Origin: Treponema sp.
GTDB taxonomy: Bacteria > Spirochaetota > Spirochaetia > Treponematales > Treponemataceae
Length of the DNA: 28,910 nucleotides
Direction of reading: 5' to 3'
Assembly (NCBI GenBank): GCA_004554075.1
Contig: SFOB01000023.1
Location: 1 to 28,910, forward strand
The notes under the pieces are model-generated. The model was not told the DNA's origin. It ran no database searches and was given only the letters and a program-made list of their open reading frames with translations. A program made the position numbers and the translations under genes. Within the stretch, counting starts at the first letter, position 1. The number at the start of each line of letters is the position of its first letter. Positions 6,785 to 16,100 of the stretch are shown here, in pieces.

Positions 6785-7838
6785 TAAAATCGTAAATCAG
6801 ATTAAAAAACTTTTTTCATCGCAGCTTGCAATACCGCTTGTTGCCCTGATTGTACTGGTTATTTTCAACCTTATCCGAGATCCAAGTTTCTTTTCTATTC
6901 TTATAAAAAAGAATAATTTCGGAAATACGGTTCTTGCAGGTAACTTAATCAGTATTTTGAACGGAGCTTCTGAGCTTGTAATTCTTGCTATAGGAATGAC
7001 ACTTGTTACCTCTGCAACAAAGGGACAGGATATCTCTGTTGGTGCTCTGGCAGCAATTGCAGGTTCTATGTTTGTAAAGATTCTGCGTGCCGGTTCAATC
7101 AATGTTGGAACAATAATTCTTGCAATGATTGTTGCATGTATTGTAGCAATTCTTTTCTGTCTCTTTAATGGAACTCTTATTGCAAAGTTCAATATTCAGC
7201 CGATGATTGCGTCTCTGATTCTCTTTACAGCAGGACGTCCTATTGCTTACTGGATTAATGGTGGTGCGAGTCCTAGTGTTGAAAGTAATCTTCTTACTTA
7301 TCTGGGAAGCTTTATTCCACATGTTCCTATTCCAACACCTATTATTATAGTTGTAATTTTCATTCTGCTGATAAATCTGCTTTTAAAAAAGACAACTCTT
7401 GGATTGTACATTCAGTCAGTAGGTATTAATGAAAGAGCTGCAAAACTTAATGGTATTAATCCTACAGTATGGAAGCTTGCCGTTTTCATTATTCTTGGTA
7501 TCTGTGTAACAATGGCAGGTTCTATGAGTGTTTGCCGAACAGGAATTATCAACCATGAAACTGTACTTCTTGATATAGAAATGGATGCCATTCTTGCAGT
7601 AGCAATTGGTGGTAACTCACTTGGTGGCGGTAAGTTTAAGCTTTCAGGTTCTATTCTTGGTGCTTACATCATACAGGCATTAACAACTACTTTATATTCA
7701 ATGAAGGTTTCTTCTACTGCTGTAAAAGCATATAAAGCTGTTGTAATCATTATCATCGTTGTTGCAGGTTCTCCTGTTGTAAAGCAGTTGTTCGTTCAGC
7801 TTAAAGACAAGATTATGGCAAAGAAGGAGGCTAAATAA
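6777..7838 (+). CDS. Sugar ABC transporter permease, YtfT-like
   Basis: 353 residues of the BPD_transp_2 family with about 8-10 hydrophobic segments, in the inner membrane. Blocks such as LAIGMTLV, KFNIQPMIASLILFTAGR, SVGINERAAKLNGIN and EMDAILAVAIGGNSLGGG match my recollection of E. coli YtfT (GafC) more closely than RbsC or MglC. The ATG at 6777 is preferred over upstream in-frame starts because AAGG lies 6 bases before it; it overlaps the ATPase stop. The motif following TLVTS reads ATKGQDISVG. It acts as a heterodimer partner of the next permease. Confidence 0.88.
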   Translation: MANKIVNQIKKLFSSQLAIPLVALIVLVIFNLIRDPSFFSILIKKNNFGNTVLAGNLISILNGASELVILAIGMTLVTSATKGQDISVGALAAIAGSMFVKILRAGSINVGTIILAMIVACIVAILFCLFNGTLIAKFNIQPMIASLILFTAGRPIAYWINGGASPSVESNLLTYLGSFIPHVPIPTPIIIVVIFILLINLLLKKTTLGLYIQSVGINERAAKLNGINPTVWKLAVFIILGICVTMAGSMSVCRTGIINHETVLLDIEMDAILAVAIGGNSLGGGKFKLSGSILGAYIIQALTTTLYSMKVSSTAVKAYKAVVIIIIVVAGSPVVKQLFVQLKDKIMAKKEAK

Positions 7839-7840
7839 TT

Positions 7841-8902
7841 ATGGCAAATATTTTTACTAATCTTTTTGGAAAGAAAGAAAACAGACAGCCGCTTTCAAAT
7901 ACATCTTTGCTTCTTCTCATAACAATCTGTATTTTTGTTGGAATGTATCTGCTTGGAATTATCATCTGGGGTGGTGGTTTTAGAAATCCTCAGCAGTTCC
8001 TGGATTTGCTCAATAATAATGCATATCTGATTGTTGCAGCCTGTGGTCTTACAATCGTAATGATTACCGGTGGAATTGATATTTCTGTTGGTGGTTCAAT
8101 TGCTCTTATTACAATGGCTTCTGTAGTATTTATGGAAGATCATAACGGTGGTATTTTAAGCTCAATTCTGATTGCTCTTGGAATTGGTCTTGCTATGGGA
8201 CTTATTCAGGGATATTTAGTTTCATTCCTTAAAATCCAGCCTTTCATTGTAACTCTTGCCGGTATGTTCTTTACCCGCGGTATGACAACAATTGTAAGTA
8301 CTGCTCCACGTACAGCAAACAATGAACTCTTCCTTGATCTTAAGGATTTTGAAATTGACATTCCTTTCCTTGGTACCTGGGCTCGTAATGGTAACTGGAT
8401 TCCATCTTATATTGAAGTAGGAGTTGTGATTGCACTTGTTGTAGTTCTCCTTCTTTGGGCAATGCTGAGATGGACTCGCTTTGGTCGTAACCTTTACGCT
8501 GTTGGTGGAAATACAGAATCTGCTTTGATGCTTGGTATTAACGTTAGAAGAACACAGTTCTTTGCTTATGTTCTTTGTGGCGTACTTGCAGGAATTGCAG
8601 GCTTCTGCTACCTCCTGCATACCGGTGCCGGAAACGCATCTAATGCTACGGCTGCAGAAATGCAGGCTATTGCTTCTTCGATTATCGGAGGAACGCTGCT
8701 TAGTGGTGGTGTAGGTAGTGTAATTGGAACTATGTTTGGTGTAATGTCCCTTAAGACAATTAATAACCTGGTAGTTGCTGCAGGCTTACGTGAACCTTAC
8801 TGGCAGTCTATTACTACAGGTCTTATGCTTGCATTCTTTATCGTATTGCAGAGTGTAATCCTGAGTCAGAGAAAAAAGAAGCTTGGTAATATGGCAGGCT
8901 AG
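7841..8902 (+). CDS. Sugar ABC transporter permease, YjfF-like
   Basis: 353 residues, the second and non-identical BPD_transp_2 permease. LTIVMITGGIDISVGG, LKIQPFIVTLAGMFFTRG, VGGNTESALMLGIN and the run QAIASSIIGGTLLSGGVGS are close to E. coli YjfF (GafD) as I recall it. Two different permeases after a single double-cassette ATPase is the arrangement of the galactofuranose importer and differs from the single permease of Mgl systems. AAGGAGG precedes the ATG, which is 2 bases after the previous stop. Its own stop overlaps the convergent response-regulator stop in CTAG (8899-8902). Confidence 0.88.
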   Translation: MANIFTNLFGKKENRQPLSNTSLLLLITICIFVGMYLLGIIIWGGGFRNPQQFLDLLNNNAYLIVAACGLTIVMITGGIDISVGGSIALITMASVVFMEDHNGGILSSILIALGIGLAMGLIQGYLVSFLKIQPFIVTLAGMFFTRGMTTIVSTAPRTANNELFLDLKDFEIDIPFLGTWARNGNWIPSYIEVGVVIALVVVLLLWAMLRWTRFGRNLYAVGGNTESALMLGINVRRTQFFAYVLCGVLAGIAGFCYLLHTGAGNASNATAAEMQAIASSIIGGTLLSGGVGSVIGTMFGVMSLKTINNLVVAAGLREPYWQSITTGLMLAFFIVLQSVILSQRKKKLGNMAG

Positions 8903-10500
8903 TTAGAAGTAACACTCAGTTTGTACTCACGGGGCGAAAGCCCCGTATTTTTTTTGAAAATGTAGCTGAAGTAGTGTGGATCAGAAAAGCCGCATTCGTA
9001 AGCTATATCGTATCCTTTCATGTCAGTTTCGCGCATAAGGCGTTTTGCATTTTCCAAACGAACGTTCGTAAGGTATTCAATAAAGGTAGTCTTGCATTCC
9101 TGAGAGAAAATCGTAGAGAAGTGATTAGGGCTTAGGGCAACTTCTTCTGCAACAGTTGTCAGAGTTGTATTCTGATCTGCATAGTTTTCTTCTATGTAGC
9201 GCTTTGCTTTAAGAATTACATCAGCATATTTTCCGGTAACCTTTGAGTCGCGGTACTCAAGGGCAAAGTTCAAAACCTGCTCAAGGGTTTTTGTAAAGCG
9301 CTCTTCATCAGAAACTGCATCATCAATAAACTTACGTTGTAAAATCTCCGGGTTCAATTCTTTTATATTTCCACCAAGTTTTTCTACCAGCTTGGAAACG
9401 GCAAAAATCAAATCAACTAAAAGATAAGAAGCAAATACACTGAACTGGTCAGGATTCTTTTTTATCAGCTCCATGGATTCTTCTATAATGCTCTGAATAT
9501 CACCTTTTGCCGCATATTTAAGTTTATCAACAAGAGGGTCGCCTTCGTTCAGATCCAGAAGAGCATCTGCAGCAGTGCCATCTCCAGCAGAATCTGTAAG
9601 GTCGTCGGAAGAGATAATTCTGTTTTCTTTAATACTGTTTGCCTCGAGAATCTTTTTTGCATCTTCATATGAAGCCTTTAGCTGAGAAAGATGTTCAACA
9701 GTTTTTCCCATTGCCGTAAGAACTGTACAGTCTTCATTTTTTGTTGCGATATGGCTTATGGTTTCTGCAGCACGGAAAGTATTATCATCAAGTTCTGTCT
9801 GTGTGCTTCCCTTAAAAATGCAGACAAGAAGGTTAGAGTGGTGGAAGAAAGAAACAGCCTCGTTAATGGCAGTTGAATAAGAGTTCAAGAGGGAGCAGGC
9901 TTCCTGCTGAGTTTGAGTGTTTCCACTGCGGCTTTCTATACGGCTGATTAAAACCTTGTAATAACGAGAAATCAGGTTGAGGCCCAGTTCAGAGCTTTTT
10001 TGAATTACAGTGCTCATTTCTTCTGAACCGTGTACAAGATTATTCAAAAATTCTTTTTTGATTAAGGCCTCACTTGTTTTTAATTCTTCGCGCAGACGAG
10101 TAATATCAGACATCTGTTTACGCTCTTTATCAATCTGGGCTGCAGTTTTGTTCAGGCTTGTAAGCAGTTCTTCCGGAGTAAAAGGCTTTAGAAGGTAGTC
10201 TTCAATTCCAATAGAAATGGCCTTTTTAGCATAATCAAACTCATCATGACCAGAAAGAATGATTATCTTAATCCAGGGCTGGGTACGCTTAATAGCCTCT
10301 GCCAGCTGAAGGCCGTCCATAAAAGGCATTTTGATATCGGTAATCAGAATATCAGGTTTAATTTCGTGAATCATGGAGAGGGCAATTTCACCATCGGTAG
10401 CCTCACCGGCAAATGTAAAACCGCTTCCTTCCCAGTCAATTTTTGAGCGGATTCCTTCGAGTACAATAGGTTCATCATCAACTGCAAAAACGCTATACAT
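8899..10500 (-). CDS. Response regulator, YesN type (receiver + AraC-family DNA-binding domain)
   Basis: 533 residues. The N-terminal CheY-like receiver has acidic D8/D9, phospho-acceptor D55 in LITDIKMP, Ser83 and K105 in LLKPF. A long central linker (about 120-420) is followed by a C-terminal pair of helix-turn-helix motifs (LTTVAEEVALSPNHFSTIF and YDIAYECGFSDPHYFSYIF). It should be phosphorylated by the kinase encoded immediately upstream and activate transcription. The neighbouring sugar importer is the most likely target. The start at 10500 has AGGAGG 5 bases upstream; the longer frame from 10524 lacks one. The gene overlaps the kinase stop by 8 bases. Confidence 0.92.
   Translation of the reverse strand: MYSVFAVDDEPIVLEGIRSKIDWEGSGFTFAGEATDGEIALSMIHEIKPDILITDIKMPFMDGLQLAEAIKRTQPWIKIIILSGHDEFDYAKKAISIGIEDYLLKPFTPEELLTSLNKTAAQIDKERKQMSDITRLREELKTSEALIKKEFLNNLVHGSEEMSTVIQKSSELGLNLISRYYKVLISRIESRSGNTQTQQEACSLLNSYSTAINEAVSFFHHSNLLVCIFKGSTQTELDDNTFRAAETISHIATKNEDCTVLTAMGKTVEHLSQLKASYEDAKKILEANSIKENRIISSDDLTDSAGDGTAADALLDLNEGDPLVDKLKYAAKGDIQSIIEESMELIKKNPDQFSVFASYLLVDLIFAVSKLVEKLGGNIKELNPEILQRKFIDDAVSDEERFTKTLEQVLNFALEYRDSKVTGKYADVILKAKRYIEENYADQNTTLTTVAEEVALSPNHFSTIFSQECKTTFIEYLTNVRLENAKRLMRETDMKGYDIAYECGFSDPHYFSYIFKKNTGLSPREYKLSVTSN
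8929..8955 (+). terminator. Terminator of the sugar-transport operon, embedded in the opposing gene
   Basis: ACGGGGC-GAAA-GCCCCGT (8929-8946), then A and eight T. This is a textbook intrinsic terminator on the plus strand. The same bases encode the conserved TGLSPRE segment and preceding lysines of the AraC-type domain on the minus strand. Confidence 0.8.
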
Positions 10501-11959
10501 TGCTGCCTCCTGTGTATGGCACATCTATGAAAATAGGGATGGTAAATGAAATTTTACTTCCTTTACCCGCTGTAGATTCAATGATAATTCCCTCTGTCTG
10601 CTCTCCGTAATAGAGTTTAAGTTTTTTGTTCACATTATAAAGCCCATATACAGAAGAAAGCTTTTCTGAATCTTCCGCACCAGTGCGAAGTTCATTGCGC
10701 ACCTGGCCAAGTCTTTCTTCCGTAAAGCCGGCTCCATTATCTTCAACCGTAAAAGTAATTGCCTGCTTGCTTTCATCTGCATAATGAATGCTTACTTTTA
10801 GAACACCACGGCCCCGCTTATTTTTGATTCCGTGATAAATTGCGTTTTCCACCAGAGGCTGAAGCACAAGTTTTATGATTTTATATTCCATCAAAGATTC
10901 GTCTGCATCAATCGTATAACTCAAAATATCAGCATAGCGGATTTTCTGAATGGTAAGATAATTTTTGATGTGGTCCAGTTCCTGAGAAATTGTAATCCAC
11001 TCGTGGCCACGGCTAAGGGAAATGCGGAGGAAGTCGGAAAAGGCTTTTGTGATTTTTACAACCTCTTCTGTATGCTCTTCTTCTGCCAGCCATACAATAG
11101 TATCAAAAGTATTATAAAGAAAGTGGGGGGTAATCTGGGCCTGAAGAGCCTTCATTTCTGCCTTTTGAAAGTTTTTCTGCTCTTCCATATTTTTTTTGAT
11201 AAGAAGATCAATCTGGCCGGCCATGGTATTAAGGTTTCCGGCAAGGGTGTCCAGCTCATCAACATGAGGAATATCAATGCGGGCTGTCAAATCACCATTA
11301 GAAACTTTTGTAGAAAGATTTTCCATGTCGGAGATAGGTTTTTGAATGGCACCTGAAACAGAAATAAAACTGTTGATGGAAATGATAACTGCGAGTACCG
11401 TAATAATAATCTGAATGGCAGTAAGAATTACAGAAGTATTTCTCAACGACTGGTTTGTTTCATTTGCAGATTCAATTTCGGTTACAATAAAATCCTGCAT
11501 AATATCGGCAAAAAGAGAGGTGATGGTTCTGATTTCATCAAGAGTCGCTTCGTTCTGGGTAACAGGACTTCCTCTTTGCATCTGGCTGATAAGCATATCA
11601 ACATTGCGGCGCAGAGTAGTGTAGGCACGATTCGCAACTTCAAGTTTACCCTGGCTTTCTGCATTTTTGTTTGTAAGAAGCATGAGCGAAAGCCCCGAGT
11701 TAATCTGGTCTAACATTTTATTGTGGTCGCCTTCTACAATTTCTTTCTTACCGCAGATAATGTTCCAGAGCTCAGAAGGCAGCTGGTCCTTTGCAATTGA
11801 ACTGATGCTGTTGGCAATACTTACGTTAGAAATAATCTGACTGTACTGCTTTGTATGAATCTGCGAAACAACCACAGAATATATAGAAGGAATGAGAGTA
11901 ATAAAAAGCAGGGAGATGTAGGTAATAAGAAGAGTGCGCCGGAGGCTTTTGTTTTTCAT
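10493..11959 (-). CDS. Sensor histidine kinase, YesM type
   Basis: 488 residues. There is a transmembrane helix at about 9-31, an extracytoplasmic helical region to about 174, a second helix at about 176-200, a HAMP linker to about 255, then a His_kinase (LytS/YesM) core. The phospho-accepting His279 lies in QITPHFLYNTFD. The ATPase domain has ENAIYHGIKN (N box), VEDNGAGF and GLYNVNKKL. The start ATG overlaps the preceding stop by one base (TAATG), indicating tight coupling to the sugar-binding protein. It most likely reads ligand occupancy of that protein through its periplasmic domain and phosphorylates the YesN-type regulator. Confidence 0.93.
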   Translation of the reverse strand: MKNKSLRRTLLITYISLLFITLIPSIYSVVVSQIHTKQYSQIISNVSIANSISSIAKDQLPSELWNIICGKKEIVEGDHNKMLDQINSGLSLMLLTNKNAESQGKLEVANRAYTTLRRNVDMLISQMQRGSPVTQNEATLDEIRTITSLFADIMQDFIVTEIESANETNQSLRNTSVILTAIQIIITVLAVIISINSFISVSGAIQKPISDMENLSTKVSNGDLTARIDIPHVDELDTLAGNLNTMAGQIDLLIKKNMEEQKNFQKAEMKALQAQITPHFLYNTFDTIVWLAEEEHTEEVVKITKAFSDFLRISLSRGHEWITISQELDHIKNYLTIQKIRYADILSYTIDADESLMEYKIIKLVLQPLVENAIYHGIKNKRGRGVLKVSIHYADESKQAITFTVEDNGAGFTEERLGQVRNELRTGAEDSEKLSSVYGLYNVNKKLKLYYGEQTEGIIIESTAGKGSKISFTIPIFIDVPYTGGSNV

Positions 11960-13005
11960 TAGTATCCCCGAGGCTGGTAGGTTGAAAAATCATCATCTTC
12001 TGTAAAGAAGGTTTCCGGATTGTAGGTAACACGGGGAATCTCTTTTCCATCAGCAATCTGGCGCACAAGAGTCATCAGCATTGGTCCAAGGTTCGGATTA
12101 CATTCTACTACGCAGTTAAGTTTTCCTTCTTTGAGGGCATCTATAGACTTCTGCTCGGCGTCTACACTTATGATTATGGTATCCTTTGTCTGTACTCTGT
12201 AAGTCTCAAGAGAATCGAGCATACCAAGAGTCATAGAATCATTATGGGAATAAACCGCATCAATCTTCTGGCCTTCAAAATAAAGTCCGTCTTTCTTGCT
12301 GCTGGCATTTATAAGATTCTCTGCAATTTCTTTACCGCGGGAACGCAGAAAGTCTCCGTCTTCAGAATGAATAATCTTAAACTTAGGGTCACCGGCAAGA
12401 ATCTCCCTAAAGCCCTTTGCACGGTCTCTCACTACAGAAGAGTTTTCTGTGCCCGACATTTCATAAATATTTACAGGACCTTTACGGGCTTTGCATTTTT
12501 TTACAAGAAAGCGGGCGGCTCTTCGGCCTTCTTCAAGTCCATCTTCTCCCAAAAATCCGGCATATAAAGAAGGATCTGCATTTATCTGACGGTCTACAAG
12601 AATAACCGGAATGCCAGCATCTTTTGCTTCCTGAAGAACATTGTCCCAGCCGTCTTCTACAATCGGGACAAAGGCAATTACATCTACCTGATAGACAATA
12701 AAGGAGCGGATTGCCTTAAGCTGATTTTCCTGCTTCTGCTGGGCATCATCAAAAAGAATCTGAATATCATTTTCTGCAGCTGCCTCAAAAATAGACTGAG
12801 TGTTGCGGGTGCGCCAGGCACTTTCAGAGCCAATCTGAGAAAAGCCCAGAATCAGCTTTTCACTTTGTCCAGTCGTTTCAGCAGGGGCAGGAGGCTGATG
12901 TTTTGAGGAATTTGTGTGAGTTACGGCAAAAATAATTGCAAAAAGAACAGCTGCAGCGAGAAAAATCAGAGATATTAAGAGCTTTTTTTCAATAAAATGT
13001 TTCAT
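11959..13005 (-). CDS. Membrane-anchored YtfQ-like sugar-binding (sensor) protein
   Basis: 348 residues with one N-terminal transmembrane helix (about 9-28), an Ala/Pro-rich linker and a type I periplasmic-binding domain. LGFSQIGSESAWR, DAQQKQENQLKAIRSF, VDVIAFVPIVEDGW, IPVILVDRQI and YSHNDSMTLGML closely follow E. coli YtfQ, the galactofuranose-binding protein, as I remember its sequence. There is no lipobox and no adjacent transporter gene. It is first in an operon with a YesM kinase and YesN regulator, so a sensing role in the periplasm is more likely than transport. Its ligand probably overlaps with that of the importer. A good promoter lies at 13037-13065. Confidence 0.88.
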   Translation of the reverse strand: MKHFIEKKLLISLIFLAAAVLFAIIFAVTHTNSSKHQPPAPAETTGQSEKLILGFSQIGSESAWRTRNTQSIFEAAAENDIQILFDDAQQKQENQLKAIRSFIVYQVDVIAFVPIVEDGWDNVLQEAKDAGIPVILVDRQINADPSLYAGFLGEDGLEEGRRAARFLVKKCKARKGPVNIYEMSGTENSSVVRDRAKGFREILAGDPKFKIIHSEDGDFLRSRGKEIAENLINASSKKDGLYFEGQKIDAVYSHNDSMTLGMLDSLETYRVQTKDTIIISVDAEQKSIDALKEGKLNCVVECNPNLGPMLMTLVRQIADGKEIPRVTYNPETFFTEDDDFSTYQPRGY

Positions 13006-13036
13006 CTTTCTTCTATATTAATTTACTTATCCTTTA

Positions 13037-13065
13037 ATTTTAAGTTGGCTTTTGCATAAAGTCAA
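13037..13065 (-). promoter_or_regulatory. Sigma70-type promoter of the sensor operon
   Basis: On the minus strand: TTGACT (13060-13065), a 17-base spacer and TAAAAT (13037-13042), 32 bases from the ATG at 13005. A purine-rich AGAAGAAAG adjoins the start codon. Confidence 0.75.
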
Positions 13066-13092
13066 ACAGATATTGTGAAATATTACATAGTA

Positions 13093-13121
13093 TTCACTTA
13101 ATTGCGAAAATACCCTATAAT
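13093..13121 (+). promoter_or_regulatory. Promoter of the Fn3 lipoprotein operon (leaderless)
   Basis: TTCACT, a 17-base spacer and a perfect TATAAT (13116-13121). The ATG at 13129 follows after 7 bases, so transcription should start at or next to the start codon. No Shine-Dalgarno is present. It is divergent from the sensor-operon promoter. Confidence 0.7.
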
Positions 13122-13128
13122 TAATAGT

Positions 13129-16100
13129 ATGAAGACAAAATACTTTTTGCGTAATGCGGTGCTCGCAGCAATGATGCTGTTACCGCTGACCCTGGCTGGT
13201 TGCCGCTACGACCTTGTAGAAGGCCCATCCATGGATATGAATGAAGAGAAAAATGCGGCTGACTACAAAGATTTTATTCTTCCACCTGCATCTCTTACTG
13301 CAACTCAGGGCGAAAGTAAGGCTGTTGTTCTTACCTGGCCTGCTGTAAAGAATGCCGTTCAGTATCAGGTTTTTGCAGCCGAAAGTCCTTTCAGCACTTT
13401 TTCAAAAGTTTCAGAAACAACAAGCACAGAGACTGAAATCACAATTGAAGAAGAAGCTGGAATCACAAAATATTATTGTATTTCTGCAGTAAACTACTAT
13501 GGAACCGTTTCTTCAAAGAGCGTTGTTGCAATGGGTTCAACCCTTGCCGTTCCAATCATTACTGCAATTGATGCTTCAGAAGAGGGTAACTCTGTAACCG
13601 TAAGCTGGTGGATGGACAACTGTTCTTCCGACACCTACGCAGCAGACGTTTCTTTCAACGTAAACGTTTACGCCCTTTCTGCCCCAAACATCAAATTCAA
13701 GACCCTCACAGTAGATGGCGACACCCGTCAGGTAGAAATCGACGGCCTCACCTCAAAAACCGAATACTATTTCGAAGTAGAAGTTGTAAAAACCGATTCC
13801 ACATCAAAGGAATGCAGCGAAAAAACATCTGCCGAGACTGCGCATAGAGTTATTCCAGATGCGCCACAGGCCTTTACTGTTGCACAGGGTGTGTCAAAAG
13901 AAAAAATCACTCTCAGCTGGCAGCTTCCTGAGATGGTATGGTATCGCGAACAGTCTGGTGTAAGTGGTTTTGCGCTTCATGCTTTATATTTTAATATTTA
14001 CAGAAAACTTTCTACACAGGCAGATTCAGAATATACTCTGGTGCATACATATCATGTAACCCCGGTTGATAATTATAATCTTGATGATTATACACCTGGT
14101 GATACTGTTACTTGGGATGATGAAAATGCTGTTCCTGAGAAAAAATACACTTATTACATTCAGTCAGTTACAGATGGTACCTCAGTTGGAAAAGTCATTA
14201 CAGCTGATTCAAGTAAAACAGAAGCTGTTGAAGGCTGGCTTGTAAGTATCCCAACTTTCTCAATCAATGCTGATTATACGAAAAGCGAAGACCTCTTTTC
14301 GTTTACTAAGATTGCCTTTAGTTTTAATGTTTCTTTTGAAACTTTTGGACAAGCTTATACCTATTTTATTAAACGCGAAAAATATGATTTGAATGATCAA
14401 ACAACTCTTGTTCCTGAAGGAGAATATGAATGGACATATACATCTCTTTCTGATTTGAACGAAGAAAAAGATGTTTTTGAAGATCCAGCTTCGGCTTTAG
14501 GATATTACAAATATACTCTTTATGTTTGTCCTGCAAACAGTACAGATTCAAGCAATGCCTATCATTCAATTGAGGCTTCTGGTAAGTTCCTTGTTACAAA
14601 TGATGCAAATGCAGTACCGGTTGTAGAGGAATTTAATCTTACTGATGGATACAGTAATAAATTTGTTCTCTCATTTACCTATCATTCAAGCTATACTTAT
14701 ACAATTCATTGGAAGAATGTGGTTGATGGAATCAGTCAGACAGAAGAAAGCCTGGAACTTCCTGCAAGTACTTTTGAAAATGTTACAGAAGGTACTTTGT
14801 TTGAATATGAACATACGAATGGAGTAAATTCTGGAGATAGACGTATTTATTCTCTGGAAGCTTCTATGGGGCTTTCTGAACGTTTCCGTCCTAATACTGA
14901 TACGACAGATAAAGTTTACGAAACCCTTGGAACTGCAGCACCAGTTATTACAGAATATGATTACGATAAACTTTTAGTTGAATGGCCTGCTGTTCAGAAA
15001 GCAAAAGATGAATATACAGTTTCAGCAATGTATGCTGATGAATCTGATGAACTTGTTATTGCAGAGGGTGATGATGCTAACTGTGAAATTACAAAAGTAA
15101 CAGATGGTGACAGCATAAAGTTTACCTGTGTAATTACAAAACCAGCCGGCTATGATGATGCCGAAAAATCTGGTAAGACAATTAAGTTTAAGGTAACAGC
15201 CCAGAATCAGGAATCTACAGATACAACAACTAGTACAATTGATGTTTGTACTGTTGGACCGGCAAAAATAAAAACTACAATTGATTCAAAATATGCCAAT
15301 ATTATTGATGTAAAGTGGAATCCTGTAGAAGGTGCGGCAGGGTATATTATTAGTCGTATTACTTATAAAACAGCTACTCAAAGACCTGATTTAATAGCAG
15401 ATGATAATGTTTCAAATCCAGATGTTTATTATTATGATGTAGAACAGAAAACTCTTACTATTAATAGTGAACCAGCTGATAGCGAGAGAGTGTCTGTAAA
15501 TATTGTTCAAGATAAATTTAAGCTAACAGATACTTATAAAGAAGCACAAAGCGATACTAGTCCCTATGAAGTAAATCAGAGTTATATTTCTTGGGGTATT
15601 CCTTTTGGGTATACTGTAATTCCGGTTAGAAAGAAAGGTTCAGTAAATGATTTTACTATCGCAGGAAGATCAGTTTCATTTAGCGGAAATACTTACAGGA
15701 ATGTAGATGAAGAATTCGGTTCAACAAAAGGTTATGGATTAAATGTTCATGCAAAAAAATCTGAAAGCGCAGATACTCAGGTTCTGGAATGGTATGCACC
15801 ATATAAACCTACAAACAATAAAGTTACTGGTTATTACAGAGTTGCTGGCGATTCAAACAATAATTGGCACAAATTCAGTATAGCAGCTCCAATAGAAGAT
15901 TCAAATGGAAAATTAACAACTTCATTTACAACTAAAGAAAAAATTAGAACAGAAGATTATGAATTAACAGAAGCATATGAATATCTGATTGCTTATGATC
16001 AAGATGAGAAAAATATTTCTGTTCCATCTTCCTTTATTAAAGATACAATAATAGGTCTTTCTAAAGAAGAAGATTCTCCTTCTTATAATTACACGGGATT

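Noticed and set aside
10832..11356. 174-codon plus-strand frame opposite the histidine kinase
   Set aside because: Antisense shadow of a clearly coding kinase, with no ribosome site and no recognisable domain.
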